Shown: piece after piece, positions 1 to 6,927 of the stretch | How the letters are laid out: the number at the start of each line of letters is the position of its first letter | Position numbering within the stretch: the stretch's first letter is position 1 | NCBI RefSeq assembly: GCF_002797595.1 | Contig: NZ_PGFE01000001.1 | Location: 62,001-126,000, forward strand | Source of the DNA: Sediminihabitans luteus | GTDB taxonomy: Bacteria; Actinomycetota; Actinomycetes; Actinomycetales; Cellulomonadaceae | Length of the DNA: 64,000 nt | Direction: 5' to 3' | The notes under the pieces: generated by a model | The model's input: only the letters and a program-made list of their open reading frames with translations | What the model was told of the DNA's origin: nothing | Databases searched by the model: none | Made by a program: the position numbers and the translations under genes

Positions 1-978
1 GGCGATGCCCGTGACCCATTCGGGCAGCGCGGCGAGCGAACCCTTGAGCGTGCGCACGATGACCGAGCGCGAGCGTTCCGACCCGCCGAGCATCGACAGC
101 CAGCGCGTGATCGGGGTGACGTGCTCGGGCGCGAGCATGCCCTCGTGCGGGCCCATGTCGGGCACCACGAAGAGCGGCACGTTGTCCATGCCGTGGTCCT
201 TGAGCCGCTGCAGCAGGTCCGCCCGGATCGTCACGAGGTTCTTGCGCGGCACGCGGTTGAGCACCAGGGCGACGCTCGCACCACGCTCGCGCGCACGGCC
301 GAGGGCCTGCCACGGCAGTGCGTCGCCGTACCGGGCGGCGGTCGTCGCGAACAGCCAGAGGTCGGCCGCCTCGAGCAGCGACTCGGCGGTCGACCGGTTC
401 TCGTCGAGCAGCGAGTCGAGGTCCGGGGCGTCGACGAACGCGATGCCGCGCGGCACCGCGTCGTGCGCGACCAGGCGCGCGTCCGCGGTCGCCGGGCCCG
501 GCGCGAGGACGTCCTGGTCGAGCGGGTTGTACGCGAGCACCGGGCGCCGGGTCGTCGGGCGCAGCACGCCCGCCGTCGAGACCTCCTCGCCCAGGATCGA
601 GTTGTACAGCGTCGACTTGCCCGCGCCCGTCGACCCGGCGAGCACCACGAGCGCGGGCGACGACAGCTCGCGCAGCCGCGGCAGGAGGTGCTCGTCGAGC
701 TGGATCACGAGCCGGTCGCGCGCCGACGCGGCCTCGTCGGCACCGGCCACGTCGAGCGGGAACCGGACCTCGGCCACGGCACGACGCAGGTCGCGGGCGA
801 CGTCGTGCACCGTGACCCCGAGGTCGCCGGACGCCGCCGCGGCGTCGGCGTCGCCGCGCACCGCCGCACGGTCGCCCGTCTCGGGCCGCCGCGCGCGTCG
901 CGTCGCACGCGGTGCGGCCGCAGCCCCGGGGGCGTCGGTCGTGGTCTCACCCGTCGAGGGGACGTCTTGGCTCGTCAC
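1..978 (-). CDS. Dynamin/YfjP-like GTPase, N-terminal part (cut by window edge)
   Basis: Only the first 326 codons are in the window. The protein starts with about 50 low-complexity residues and then enters a GTPase domain. The P-loop GSTGAGKST is at residues 115-123, the G3 motif DAPD at 183-186, and NRVP near 241 occupies the G4 position with a degraded consensus. This resembles the YfjP/dynamin-like GTPases of actinobacteria rather than a translation factor. Its cellular role is not evident. The GTG start at 978 is chosen because it opens the continuous frame and a CAGGAT element (985-990) lies 6 nt upstream, the spacing seen at many other starts here. Upstream on the plus strand is tRNA-Arg, transcribed divergently. 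Confidence 0.75.
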   Translation of the reverse strand, partial: MTSQDVPSTGETTTDAPGAAAAPRATRRARRPETGDRAAVRGDADAAAASGDLGVTVHDVARDLRRAVAEVRFPLDVAGADEAASARDRLVIQLDEHLLPRLRELSSPALVVLAGSTGAGKSTLYNSILGEEVSTAGVLRPTTRRPVLAYNPLDQDVLAPGPATADARLVAHDAVPRGIAFVDAPDLDSLLDENRSTAESLLEAADLWLFATTAARYGDALPWQALGRARERGASVALVLNRVPRKNLVTIRADLLQRLKDHGMDNVPLFVVPDMGPHEGMLAPEHVTPITRWLSMLGGSERSRSVIVRTLKGSLAALPEWVTGIA

Positions 979-1094
979 GGACTCATCCTGTCTGTCCCGG
1001 CGGCTGACGCAAAAGATGCGCGCCGCGCACCCACCCGATCCGCAGGGTGGACCGCGTCACGGAGCCTGCGCGGTCCCACTAGGATCGGTGTCGC

Positions 1095-1169
<75 letters not shown>

Positions 1170-1187
1170 GTTCTTGCTCCCGGGCCT

Positions 1188-1386
1188 TGACCCCGTGAGG
1201 TGGACACGCTGATTCCGGGTCTGGCCCGGGGGAAGCGAGAACTTCTGGTCATGGCCAGGAAGACGTACACGGCGGAGTTCCGTCGTGATGCTGTCGAGTT
1301 GTATCGCTCGACGCCGACTGCCACGGTCGCGGGGATGGCCGCGGACCTGGGGATCAAGGATGCAATGTTGTCGGGCTGGATCAAGT
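1188..1386 (+). pseudogene. IS3-family orfA remnant, truncated
   Basis: A TGACCCC end like those of IS3 elements at 1188 is followed by an orfA start (ATG 1251). The peptide begins MARKTYTAEFRRDAVELY and looks like the HTH N-terminus of an IS3 OrfA. After about 45 codons it runs into the inverted repeat of another IS at 1387. No continuation is found beyond that element at 2719, so the rest of this older IS has been deleted. Confidence 0.75.
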
Positions 1387-1401
1387 TGTTGCGCCCCGGG
1401 T

Positions 1402-2337
1402 TCAGTGGAGGCTCGGAACTGACGCTTCGACGGTAGTCGCAGCGGTGTTGTGACGGTAGTAGGTGTCCTCGAGCTCGGCGGGCGGGACCATGCCGATCTC
1501 GCTGTGCAGGCGTCGGTGGTTGAACCAGTCGATGTACTCCGCGGTGGCGATCTCGAGGTCGTCGATCGTCTGCCACGGCCCCTTGTTGCGTACGAGCTCA
1601 GCCTTGAACAGCGAGTTGAACGCCTCAGCGGCGGCATTGTCATACGAGTCGCCCGTCGAGCCGACCGAGGCGACCGCGCCGGCCTCGGCCAGGCGCTGGG
1701 TGTAGCGAATAGCGACATATTGGACGCCCTCGTCGCTGTGGTGCGTCAGTCCGGTGACGTCGTGCCCGTCGTGGGTGCGGGTCCAGATCGCCATCTCCAG
1801 GGCATCCAGCGCCAGATCGGTGCGCAACGACTTCGACAGCTGCCAGCCGACCACGCGACGGGAGAAGACGTCCGTGACGAAGGCGGCATACGCCCAGCCG
1901 GAGAACGTGCGGCAGTAGGTGATGTCGCAGACCCACAACCGGTTCGGAGCCTCGGCGGTGAAGTCCCGCTCGACCAGGTCCGGGCGGGTGTCCTTTCCGC
2001 TGCCTGGGATCGTGGTGCGTGGCCCCTTGGCGCGGCTGATGCCGCGCAGCCCGGCGGCGCGCATGAGCCGTTCGACCGTGCAGCGCGCCACCGGCCGCCC
2101 GCGCCGGCGCAGCTCGGCATGGACCTTGCGGGAACCGTAGACCCCGTAGTTCTCTACGTGGACCTGCTGGATCAGGGTCGTCGTGGCCGCGCCGGTGACC
2201 GACCTGGGTGAGGGCGGCCGCGTCTTGGCCGCGTAGTACGTGCTCGGAGCGACCTGCATCCCTGCACCGGCAAGGACCCTGCAGATCGGCTCGACCCCGA
2301 ACACCTCGCGGTGCTGGTCGATGTAGTCGACCAGCAC
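1402..2337 (-). CDS. IS3-type transposase OrfB (DDE integrase domain)
   Basis: The frame encodes the rve/DDE catalytic domain. An HTH_21-like segment is near the N-terminus (FGVEPICRVL). The first Asp is in WVCDITY, the second in HHSDEGVQY, and the Glu in YDNAAAEAFNSLFK. All three catalytic positions are intact. The GTG at 2337 is the first in-frame start. The reading frame is open further upstream into orfA, consistent with expression as a -1 frameshift fusion. The stop lies inside the left inverted repeat, as is common in IS3 elements. Confidence 0.9.
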   Translation of the reverse strand: MLVDYIDQHREVFGVEPICRVLAGAGMQVAPSTYYAAKTRPPSPRSVTGAATTTLIQQVHVENYGVYGSRKVHAELRRRGRPVARCTVERLMRAAGLRGISRAKGPRTTIPGSGKDTRPDLVERDFTAEAPNRLWVCDITYCRTFSGWAYAAFVTDVFSRRVVGWQLSKSLRTDLALDALEMAIWTRTHDGHDVTGLTHHSDEGVQYVAIRYTQRLAEAGAVASVGSTGDSYDNAAAEAFNSLFKAELVRNKGPWQTIDDLEIATAEYIDWFNHRRLHSEIGMVPPAELEDTYYRHNTAATTVEASVPSLH

Positions 2338-2666
2338 CGCGGTACTGACTTGATCTTGCGGTCGAGCTCCGCCGCGGCGAAAAACGCTGACGCCGTCCGC
2401 AAGATCTCGTTCGCCCGCCGCAACTCGCGGACCTCACGCTCGACCTCGTTCATCCGCGCCTGCTCCAGCGTCGTGGTCCCGGGCCGCTCGCCAGCATCGA
2501 CCTCAGCCTGGGTCACCCAGTTACGCAGCGTCTCGGGGTTAATCCCGAGTTGCTCACCGACCCTGGCCAGCGCGCCCTTGCGGGTCGCAGGGTCACGACA
2601 CAGATCGACCGCCATCCGGATGGCGCGGTCCCGGAGCTCGTCCGGATACTTCCTCGGTGCAGCCAT
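2172..2666 (-). CDS. IS3-type transposase OrfA
   Basis: The protein starts MAAPRKYPDELRDRAIRM and has an N-terminal helix-turn-helix (about residues 10-60) and a leucine-zipper-like segment (about 75-105) ending FFAAAELDRKIK, as in IS3 OrfA. The useful part is about 110 residues. The frame stays open to 2172 because it overlaps orfB, and the fused OrfAB transposase would need a -1 frameshift in the overlap. An alternative start three codons upstream is at 2675. Confidence 0.85.
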   Translation of the reverse strand: MAAPRKYPDELRDRAIRMAVDLCRDPATRKGALARVGEQLGINPETLRNWVTQAEVDAGERPGTTTLEQARMNEVEREVRELRRANEILRTASAFFAAAELDRKIKSVPRCWSTTSTSTARCSGSSRSAGSLPVQGCRSLRARTTRPRRGRPHPGRSPARPRRP

Positions 2667-2747
2667 GACTCTCATCCTTCCGTGGAATGAGAGCCTCCAT
2701 CAGACCCGGGGCGCAACAGACTGCGGGTCGACGCGTGGGTGACCGAC

Positions 2748-3143
2748 CTAGTGACTTGAGTAGCTAATAGTCAGGATCGCCACCACCTTGTGCACATCAC
2801 CGTCCGCATGGTTCTTGTAGTTGTCCTTGTACTGATAGTCGATCCGGCACATGCTGGACACTTCATAGTGCACGGTGCGAGACCAACCTTCACCCTTTGG
2901 CGCACCCGCCTTGCCCCGAAGTATGCAGGAACCGTTGATTTCGGGCATCTGGCCAGGAGTCATCGACACGTGATCCCAAAACTGGTTGGCGCTCTCAACG
3001 CCAACCCTATCCGCGAGCTCCATCCACTTCTGGTAAAAGCGTCGTTCGACTAGGACCCGATACTCAGGCGCAACATGCGGCTTGCCTCCTGGGCGTCCTG
3101 TTACCCATAGAGGGTGGTACGCGTGCGTCGCATCCGGCTTCAC
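2748..3143 (-). CDS. Putative toxin of a type II toxin-antitoxin-like pair
   Basis: A 131-residue protein with no family that I can name with certainty. The C-terminal half is rich in beta-strand-like stretches ending in KVVAILTISYSSH, which resembles the last strands of RelE/ParE-fold toxins. The middle has a conserved-looking Gly/Trp segment (RGKAGAPKGEGWSRTVHYE). The GTG start at 3143 overlaps the upstream stop as GTGA, so translation is coupled to the antitoxin. Base composition is well below that of the core genes. The toxin assignment rests on gene order and size; it could instead be an accessory island protein. Confidence 0.5.
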   Translation of the reverse strand: MKPDATHAYHPLWVTGRPGGKPHVAPEYRVLVERRFYQKWMELADRVGVESANQFWDHVSMTPGQMPEINGSCILRGKAGAPKGEGWSRTVHYEVSSMCRIDYQYKDNYKNHADGDVHKVVAILTISYSSH

Positions 3144-3607
3144 TCCCCCCTCGAACTCCCCGCGTCTACGTAACTGAGCGGGTCGAACCGCCCCGTTAGT
3201 ACTGCACGGCGCACCGGGTCCTCGAGCTGAGACGCTGTCACGCGCCAAGCACGGACAACTTCGCGAATCGGCGCTGCGTCGTTGTCGGCCATTGCGATGA
3301 TGAGCGTCTCCTGCAGTTCCTCCGCGAACGCGCGCATGTCGTCGCGATCGAAAGCGCGAAGCCACGCTAGAGAGCCCAGGGTAGCCACGCCGAGTTGGCC
3401 TCCAGCATCCACGAGTTGCACGAGGCGCCGATGCTCAGCCGACCAGTGCGCAAGCTGCTCAAGCACCTCTAGGTCGCTCGCAGGCAGCGCAACGATGCTC
3501 GTGCCGTCGGCATCCCGCAGATGAGCGCGTCCCGTCTTCGCGGCATCGAGGAACTGACGGCGTTTGGTGTTAGTTAGGTCACTTGCCTGGAATATAACGT
3601 CCGGCAT
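3140..3607 (-). CDS. Phd/YefM-like antitoxin (155 aa)
   Basis: The first 50 residues follow the Phd/YefM pattern: a short beta-alpha DNA-binding head (FQASDLTNTKRRQFLDAA) and then a strand ending SIVALPASDLEVLE. The remaining 100 residues are helical and longer than in most Phd antitoxins, probably the toxin-binding part. A GGAGAGG ribosome site precedes the ATG. The gene sits directly behind a palindromic operator (3627-3660), as expected for autorepression by an antitoxin-toxin complex, and overlaps the putative toxin gene by 4 nt. Confidence 0.6.
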   Translation of the reverse strand: MPDVIFQASDLTNTKRRQFLDAAKTGRAHLRDADGTSIVALPASDLEVLEQLAHWSAEHRRLVQLVDAGGQLGVATLGSLAWLRAFDRDDMRAFAEELQETLIIAMADNDAAPIREVVRAWRVTASQLEDPVRRAVLTGRFDPLSYVDAGSSRGE

Positions 3608-3626
3608 GATTGCCTCTCCATCTCAG

Positions 3627-3660
3627 CAGGATCATACCTATGATCCTGCGCAGGATCGTA
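3627..3660. promoter_or_regulatory. Operator of the toxin-antitoxin pair: three spaced half-sites
   Basis: CAGGATCATA (3627-3636) and its exact inverted copy TATGATCCTG (3639-3648) are separated by CC, and a further half-site CAGGATCGTA follows at 3651-3660. The half-sites repeat every 12 bp. The position 20 bp before the antitoxin start suggests cooperative binding by the Phd-like protein. Confidence 0.65.
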
Positions 3661-3670
3661 CCGCACAACT

Positions 3671-3697
3671 TGTAGCACGGACGCCACTCGTGCTACA
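3671..3697. promoter_or_regulatory. Inverted repeat in the divergent promoter region of the TPR gene
   Basis: TGTAGCAC (3671-3678) and GTGCTACA (3690-3697) form perfect 8-bp arms around an 11-nt spacer. It lies just upstream of the TAGACT -10 element (3711-3716) of the TPR gene, where a repressor or activator would bind. It is unrelated to the antitoxin half-sites. Confidence 0.45.
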
Positions 3698-3722
3698 GGC
3701 CACACTTCCCTAGACTCTCGGC

Positions 3723-4937
3723 ATGCACGAGGACCCTCGCGGGACGATCAGCCCGAGCGAACTTGCCAAGACAGGCCCTGCCGGCCTTGTCGCAACCCTG
3801 CGTGGCGTGCTTCAGCGACGAGACGGGACCACCCCTCTGGAGGATCCGAACGCGCTTGTAGTGCACGCACTGCGGGTGCTGGAGCGACACGGCATCGATG
3901 GCGAAGCGTTCGTGCGTTACGGCATGGGGCCAACTTTGGTTTGGCCCGCACTGGGCGCTGTAGCCGTGTCGGCGATCCTTGAGCACGACAAGGTGGAGTA
4001 CAAGTCGCACATCGACGTGGCCGGATGGAAGGCCGCCCTCGGTTCACCCACGATCACACTCGACGACTCGATCGAGCTCGACTGGTTCGGCACGAGCACC
4101 TCGCTCCTGACAGCGTGGGCTCTATCGGCCCCCTTCAAGGACGTGTTGGCGCTCAAGCCCCCAGAGGCGAAGCACCTTCACTCCCTCCCCGCGCTCACCC
4201 AGGCCGATCACGACCTTACGGTCCGGTACCGCTGGCTCGTCGAGAGGTCGTCGGGAACCGAACTCGAAGCTTGGCACGCTGCTGAACTTCACCTCGAGTA
4301 CATGTGGGCTGACGGCAAGCTCGAGGCCCCCGTGCCTGCATCGCTGATGGCGGCACGCACGGTCGATCACGATCACCTCTGCCGCCTCATTGCAGAGCAC
4401 GCGGTTTACAACCCATTGGACGAAGAAGCAGCAGGCTGGCGCCGACTACTTAGCCGCATGCAGGAACAGGCACGGACCTTCCTTAAGCAACGTCGCTATG
4501 TCGAGGCCGCCGCCCTCTTCGAGTATCTTCTAACTCAGCGCCCAGGCGACCCTCAGGCTGCCAACAACTTGGGTTTCTGCCTCATCCCCGTCGACTCAAC
4601 GCGAGCAGCGGCCTGCTTCCGGGAAGCGCACAACGGCGGGTTCGAAGTCGGGTCACTGCTGCTATATAACCGGCTTTGCGCCGCGCAGGACGACGACGAG
4701 CTCGGCGACCTGATCCACACAGCCGATCGGCACTGGGTTAGCACTCTCGAGGAATCGCCCGAACCCGCGCTTGTCTGGAAGCGTACCTCGGATGGGACGT
4801 GGACCGAATTCGACACGAGGGACGTCAGAGGTGAACTCGCGCGACTGGCTTTGGAGGTGGCCGAGAGTCTCGGTCGCTTCGACCGGGTAGCAACCTGGCG
4901 CGAACGCGGCGCTTCCTTCCTAACGGCTGGCGAGTAG
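3723..4937 (+). CDS. Island TPR-containing protein of unknown function (404 aa)
   Basis: I cannot assign this protein to a named family. The first 230 residues are mixed alpha/beta without a recognisable catalytic motif. Residues about 245-310 contain two tetratricopeptide-like helical pairs (FLKQRRYVEAAALFEYLL and DPQAANNLGFCL), a scaffold for protein contacts. There is no signal peptide or membrane segment, so it should be cytoplasmic. TAGACT at 3711-3716 lies 6 nt before the ATG with no ribosome site between, which suggests a leaderless mRNA. It is the only gene in the island that is neither IS nor toxin-antitoxin, hence the likely cargo. A defence or stress role would be a guess. Confidence 0.6.
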   Translation: MHEDPRGTISPSELAKTGPAGLVATLRGVLQRRDGTTPLEDPNALVVHALRVLERHGIDGEAFVRYGMGPTLVWPALGAVAVSAILEHDKVEYKSHIDVAGWKAALGSPTITLDDSIELDWFGTSTSLLTAWALSAPFKDVLALKPPEAKHLHSLPALTQADHDLTVRYRWLVERSSGTELEAWHAAELHLEYMWADGKLEAPVPASLMAARTVDHDHLCRLIAEHAVYNPLDEEAAGWRRLLSRMQEQARTFLKQRRYVEAAALFEYLLTQRPGDPQAANNLGFCLIPVDSTRAAACFREAHNGGFEVGSLLLYNRLCAAQDDDELGDLIHTADRHWVSTLEESPEPALVWKRTSDGTWTEFDTRDVRGELARLALEVAESLGRFDRVATWRERGASFLTAGE

Positions 4938-5081
4938 CTCTAACCGCATCACACCTATGCGCCTCGCCCCGCTAGCCGACACTTCACAAAATCCGGACAA
5001 TGCATCGCAATTGCCATTTCACTTGGCTTGGGCAATCGTCGCGCGGCACCGCGTCTCGGGACGCAAGTTCAAGCCCGCCCG

Positions 5082-5119
5082 ATCCCTAGGTTGCAGGTTC
5101 GAGTCCTGCTCGGGGCACC
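5082..5119 (+). repeat. attR-like direct repeat (displaced tRNA-Arg 3' end)
   Basis: The second copy of the 38-bp repeat has no 5' tRNA half in front of it, so it is the original tRNA end pushed away by the insertion. The sequence changes character here: upstream is the lower-GC island, downstream the very GC-rich core operon. Confidence 0.85.
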
Positions 5120-5257
5120 ACGCACGACGGGTGGCCGTACGCCACGGACGACGCCCGGGCGACCACGCGCGATCGCGTAGCATCCCAGCACCGCACGCCC
5201 CGCCCGGCCGTACCCGGCCCGCACCTCACGCACCGCACGCACTGACCGAGGACGACG

Positions 5258-6268
5258 ATGACCGTTCCCCCGCGCGCCCCCGCCGCGGTGAGCGCCCTCG
5301 ACCCCCGGCAGGCCGTCGCCGCCGGCCCTGCGATCGACGCGGCCACCGAGGCCGCCCTCGCCGACCAGGCCGCGCGTGTGGTCGCAGCCGTGCTCGCGAC
5401 GACGCCGGGCACGCCCGCCCACGACCAGGCCTGCCGCGACGTGCGCACCATGGGGGACGACGACCTGCGTGCCCTCGCCGCGGCCGCGGAGCGCGTCGGC
5501 GCGCTCACGGCGCGCGCGCTCGACGGCCCCGCGCTCGCGCCGGCCGGCGTGCTCACCGCAGCCGTCGAGGCGCTGCACGCAGCCCTCGCACCTGCCGCCC
5601 CGTCGCGCCGCCGCCTGTTCGGCCTGCTGCCCGCCCGTCGTGGGCCCAGCACCCCCGCAGCACGGCTCGGCTCGGTCGCGGACGACGTGGCCGCGGCCCT
5701 GGCCTCGTTGCGCGCCGCCCGCGACGTGCTGGCCCGAGACGCCGTCGCGCTGCGTCTCGACCAGGAGCGGCACGCCGGGACCACGGGCCGTATCGCCCGC
5801 TTCGCGCGCCTCGCGGCGCTCGTCGACGCAGGCCTGCACGACGCCCCGACGTCCCCTGCCACGTCCGTCCAGAACCCGATGACTGACACAGCCCTGATGA
5901 CCGACCCGACGGCAGGCCCGGCCTCGCTCGACGAGGCCCAGAGCGCCGCACGCCACCGGCACGCCGAGCTCGTGACCGCGCTCGCGGTCGCGGTCCAGGG
6001 CGACCTCGCGCTCGACCAGCTCGTGCGGACCGACGACGCGCTCGACGCCGCCGCGGATCGCGCGATCCGCACCGCGAGCGCCGCGCTCGACGCCGCGACG
6101 GCCGCCGGCGGGCTGGGCACCGCGGCACGGGAAGCGGCGGAGGCGCAGACCGCGCTCACCTCGGCGTTCGAGGCGCTCGCCGGGATCGAGGCCCTGCACG
6201 CCGACGCCCGCACCGCGGTGAGCGCGACGGGACGGGTCCTGACCACGACCGCACCGCTAGGCTCATGA
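5258..6268 (+). CDS. TelA-like (toxic-anion-resistance family) helical protein
   Basis: A 336-residue, Ala-rich, almost all-helical protein without signal or membrane segment. The order of segments fits the TelA family: a mid-part RRRLFGLL followed by a long helix with RDVLARDAVALRLDQER, then helices near 225-280 ending in a conserved-looking EAQTALTSAF. TelA proteins are linked to tellurite, antibiotic and envelope stress, but no biochemical activity is settled. It opens the ten-gene operon. The start has GAGGACGACG before the ATG. A possible -10 TAGCAT is at 5178-5183. The assignment is by pattern and moderately secure. Confidence 0.6.
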   Translation: MTVPPRAPAAVSALDPRQAVAAGPAIDAATEAALADQAARVVAAVLATTPGTPAHDQACRDVRTMGDDDLRALAAAAERVGALTARALDGPALAPAGVLTAAVEALHAALAPAAPSRRRLFGLLPARRGPSTPAARLGSVADDVAAALASLRAARDVLARDAVALRLDQERHAGTTGRIARFARLAALVDAGLHDAPTSPATSVQNPMTDTALMTDPTAGPASLDEAQSAARHRHAELVTALAVAVQGDLALDQLVRTDDALDAAADRAIRTASAALDAATAAGGLGTAAREAAEAQTALTSAFEALAGIEALHADARTAVSATGRVLTTTAPLGS

Positions 6269-6333
6269 CGCACTCCGCGACGTCCGACACCGCGACGGGA
6301 CGTCCGACACCCGAACGAGGAGCACCGCACCGC

Positions 6334-6927
6334 ATGGGCTGGTTCCGACGCACGATGGCCCGCCTGAGCGGCACCCCGCACGAGTCCGCCGCGCCGGTCG
6401 CGCCGCCGGCTCCCGCCGCGCCGACGAGCGCCGAGATCCTCGCCGCGGTCGACCGCGTGCAGGAGCGTCTCGACGCGAGCGTGCCGCGCGCCGTCACCGC
6501 CCGGGTGCAGCGCATCAGCGACACGGTCGACGAGATGGTGCCGCGGCTCGACCGGCTCGCGGTCGGCAGCGCGCAGGCGCACACCGTGGTCGCGACCGCG
6601 ACGAGCTACCTGCCCGAGGCCGTCGGCGCGTACCTGCGCCTGCCGCGCGACTTCGCGGACACGCGTCCCGTCGACCAGGGCCGCACGGCCCTGATGCTGC
6701 TGTGCGACCAGCTCGACCTGCTGGGCAGCACGCTCGACCGCATCTCGGACGCCGTCTCGCGTCAGGACGCCGACGCGCTCGTCGCGCACGGGCGGTTCCT
6801 CGCCGACACGCTCGGGCGGTCGTCGATCACGCTGCCCGACGTGCCCGCCGACCCGACCGCACCCGCAGACCCGCCCGCACCCGCACACCAGCCCGCGCAC
6901 CGACCGACGAACCAGGACCCCGCATGA
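6334..6927 (+). CDS. XpaC-like partner of the TelA-like protein
   Basis: A 197-residue protein. The N-terminus is basic (MGWFRRTMARLSG), followed by a Pro/Ala linker and a helical region with SYLPEAVGAYLRLPRDF, the kind of segment found in XpaC-type proteins that often accompany TelA. The C-terminus is a Pro/Ala tail. A GAGGAG site 11 nt before ATG 6334 supports this start. The alternative ATG at 6265 would overlap the upstream stop by 4 nt, as most junctions in this operon do. Function is unknown. It is cytoplasmic or membrane-peripheral. Confidence 0.5.
   Translation: MGWFRRTMARLSGTPHESAAPVAPPAPAAPTSAEILAAVDRVQERLDASVPRAVTARVQRISDTVDEMVPRLDRLAVGSAQAHTVVATATSYLPEAVGAYLRLPRDFADTRPVDQGRTALMLLCDQLDLLGSTLDRISDAVSRQDADALVAHGRFLADTLGRSSITLPDVPADPTAPADPPAPAHQPAHRPTNQDPA

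Larger units (their letters stand above)
1387..2718 (-). mobile_element. IS3-family insertion sequence, 1332 bp
   Basis: The element has terminal inverted repeats of 28 bp at 1387-1414 and 2691-2718, matching at 24 of 28 positions and starting TGTTGCGCCCCGGG. It carries the usual two overlapping frames on the minus strand, with orfB in the -1 frame relative to orfA. No target-site duplication is visible: the bases before 1387 and after 2718 differ. This suggests a flanking deletion or recombination after insertion. Confidence 0.9.

Noticed and set aside
1200-1436. Intact short transposase gene
   Set aside because: The frame runs into the inverted repeat of the second IS at 1387, so it is only a truncated orfA.
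5082-5119. A second tRNA gene
   Set aside because: Only the 3' half is present; no acceptor 5' strand, D-arm or anticodon arm precedes it, so it is an attachment-site remnant.
4957-5886. Plus-strand frame crossing the island boundary
   Set aside because: It crosses the att repeat and then runs as a shadow of the TelA-like gene with extreme Arg/Pro content.
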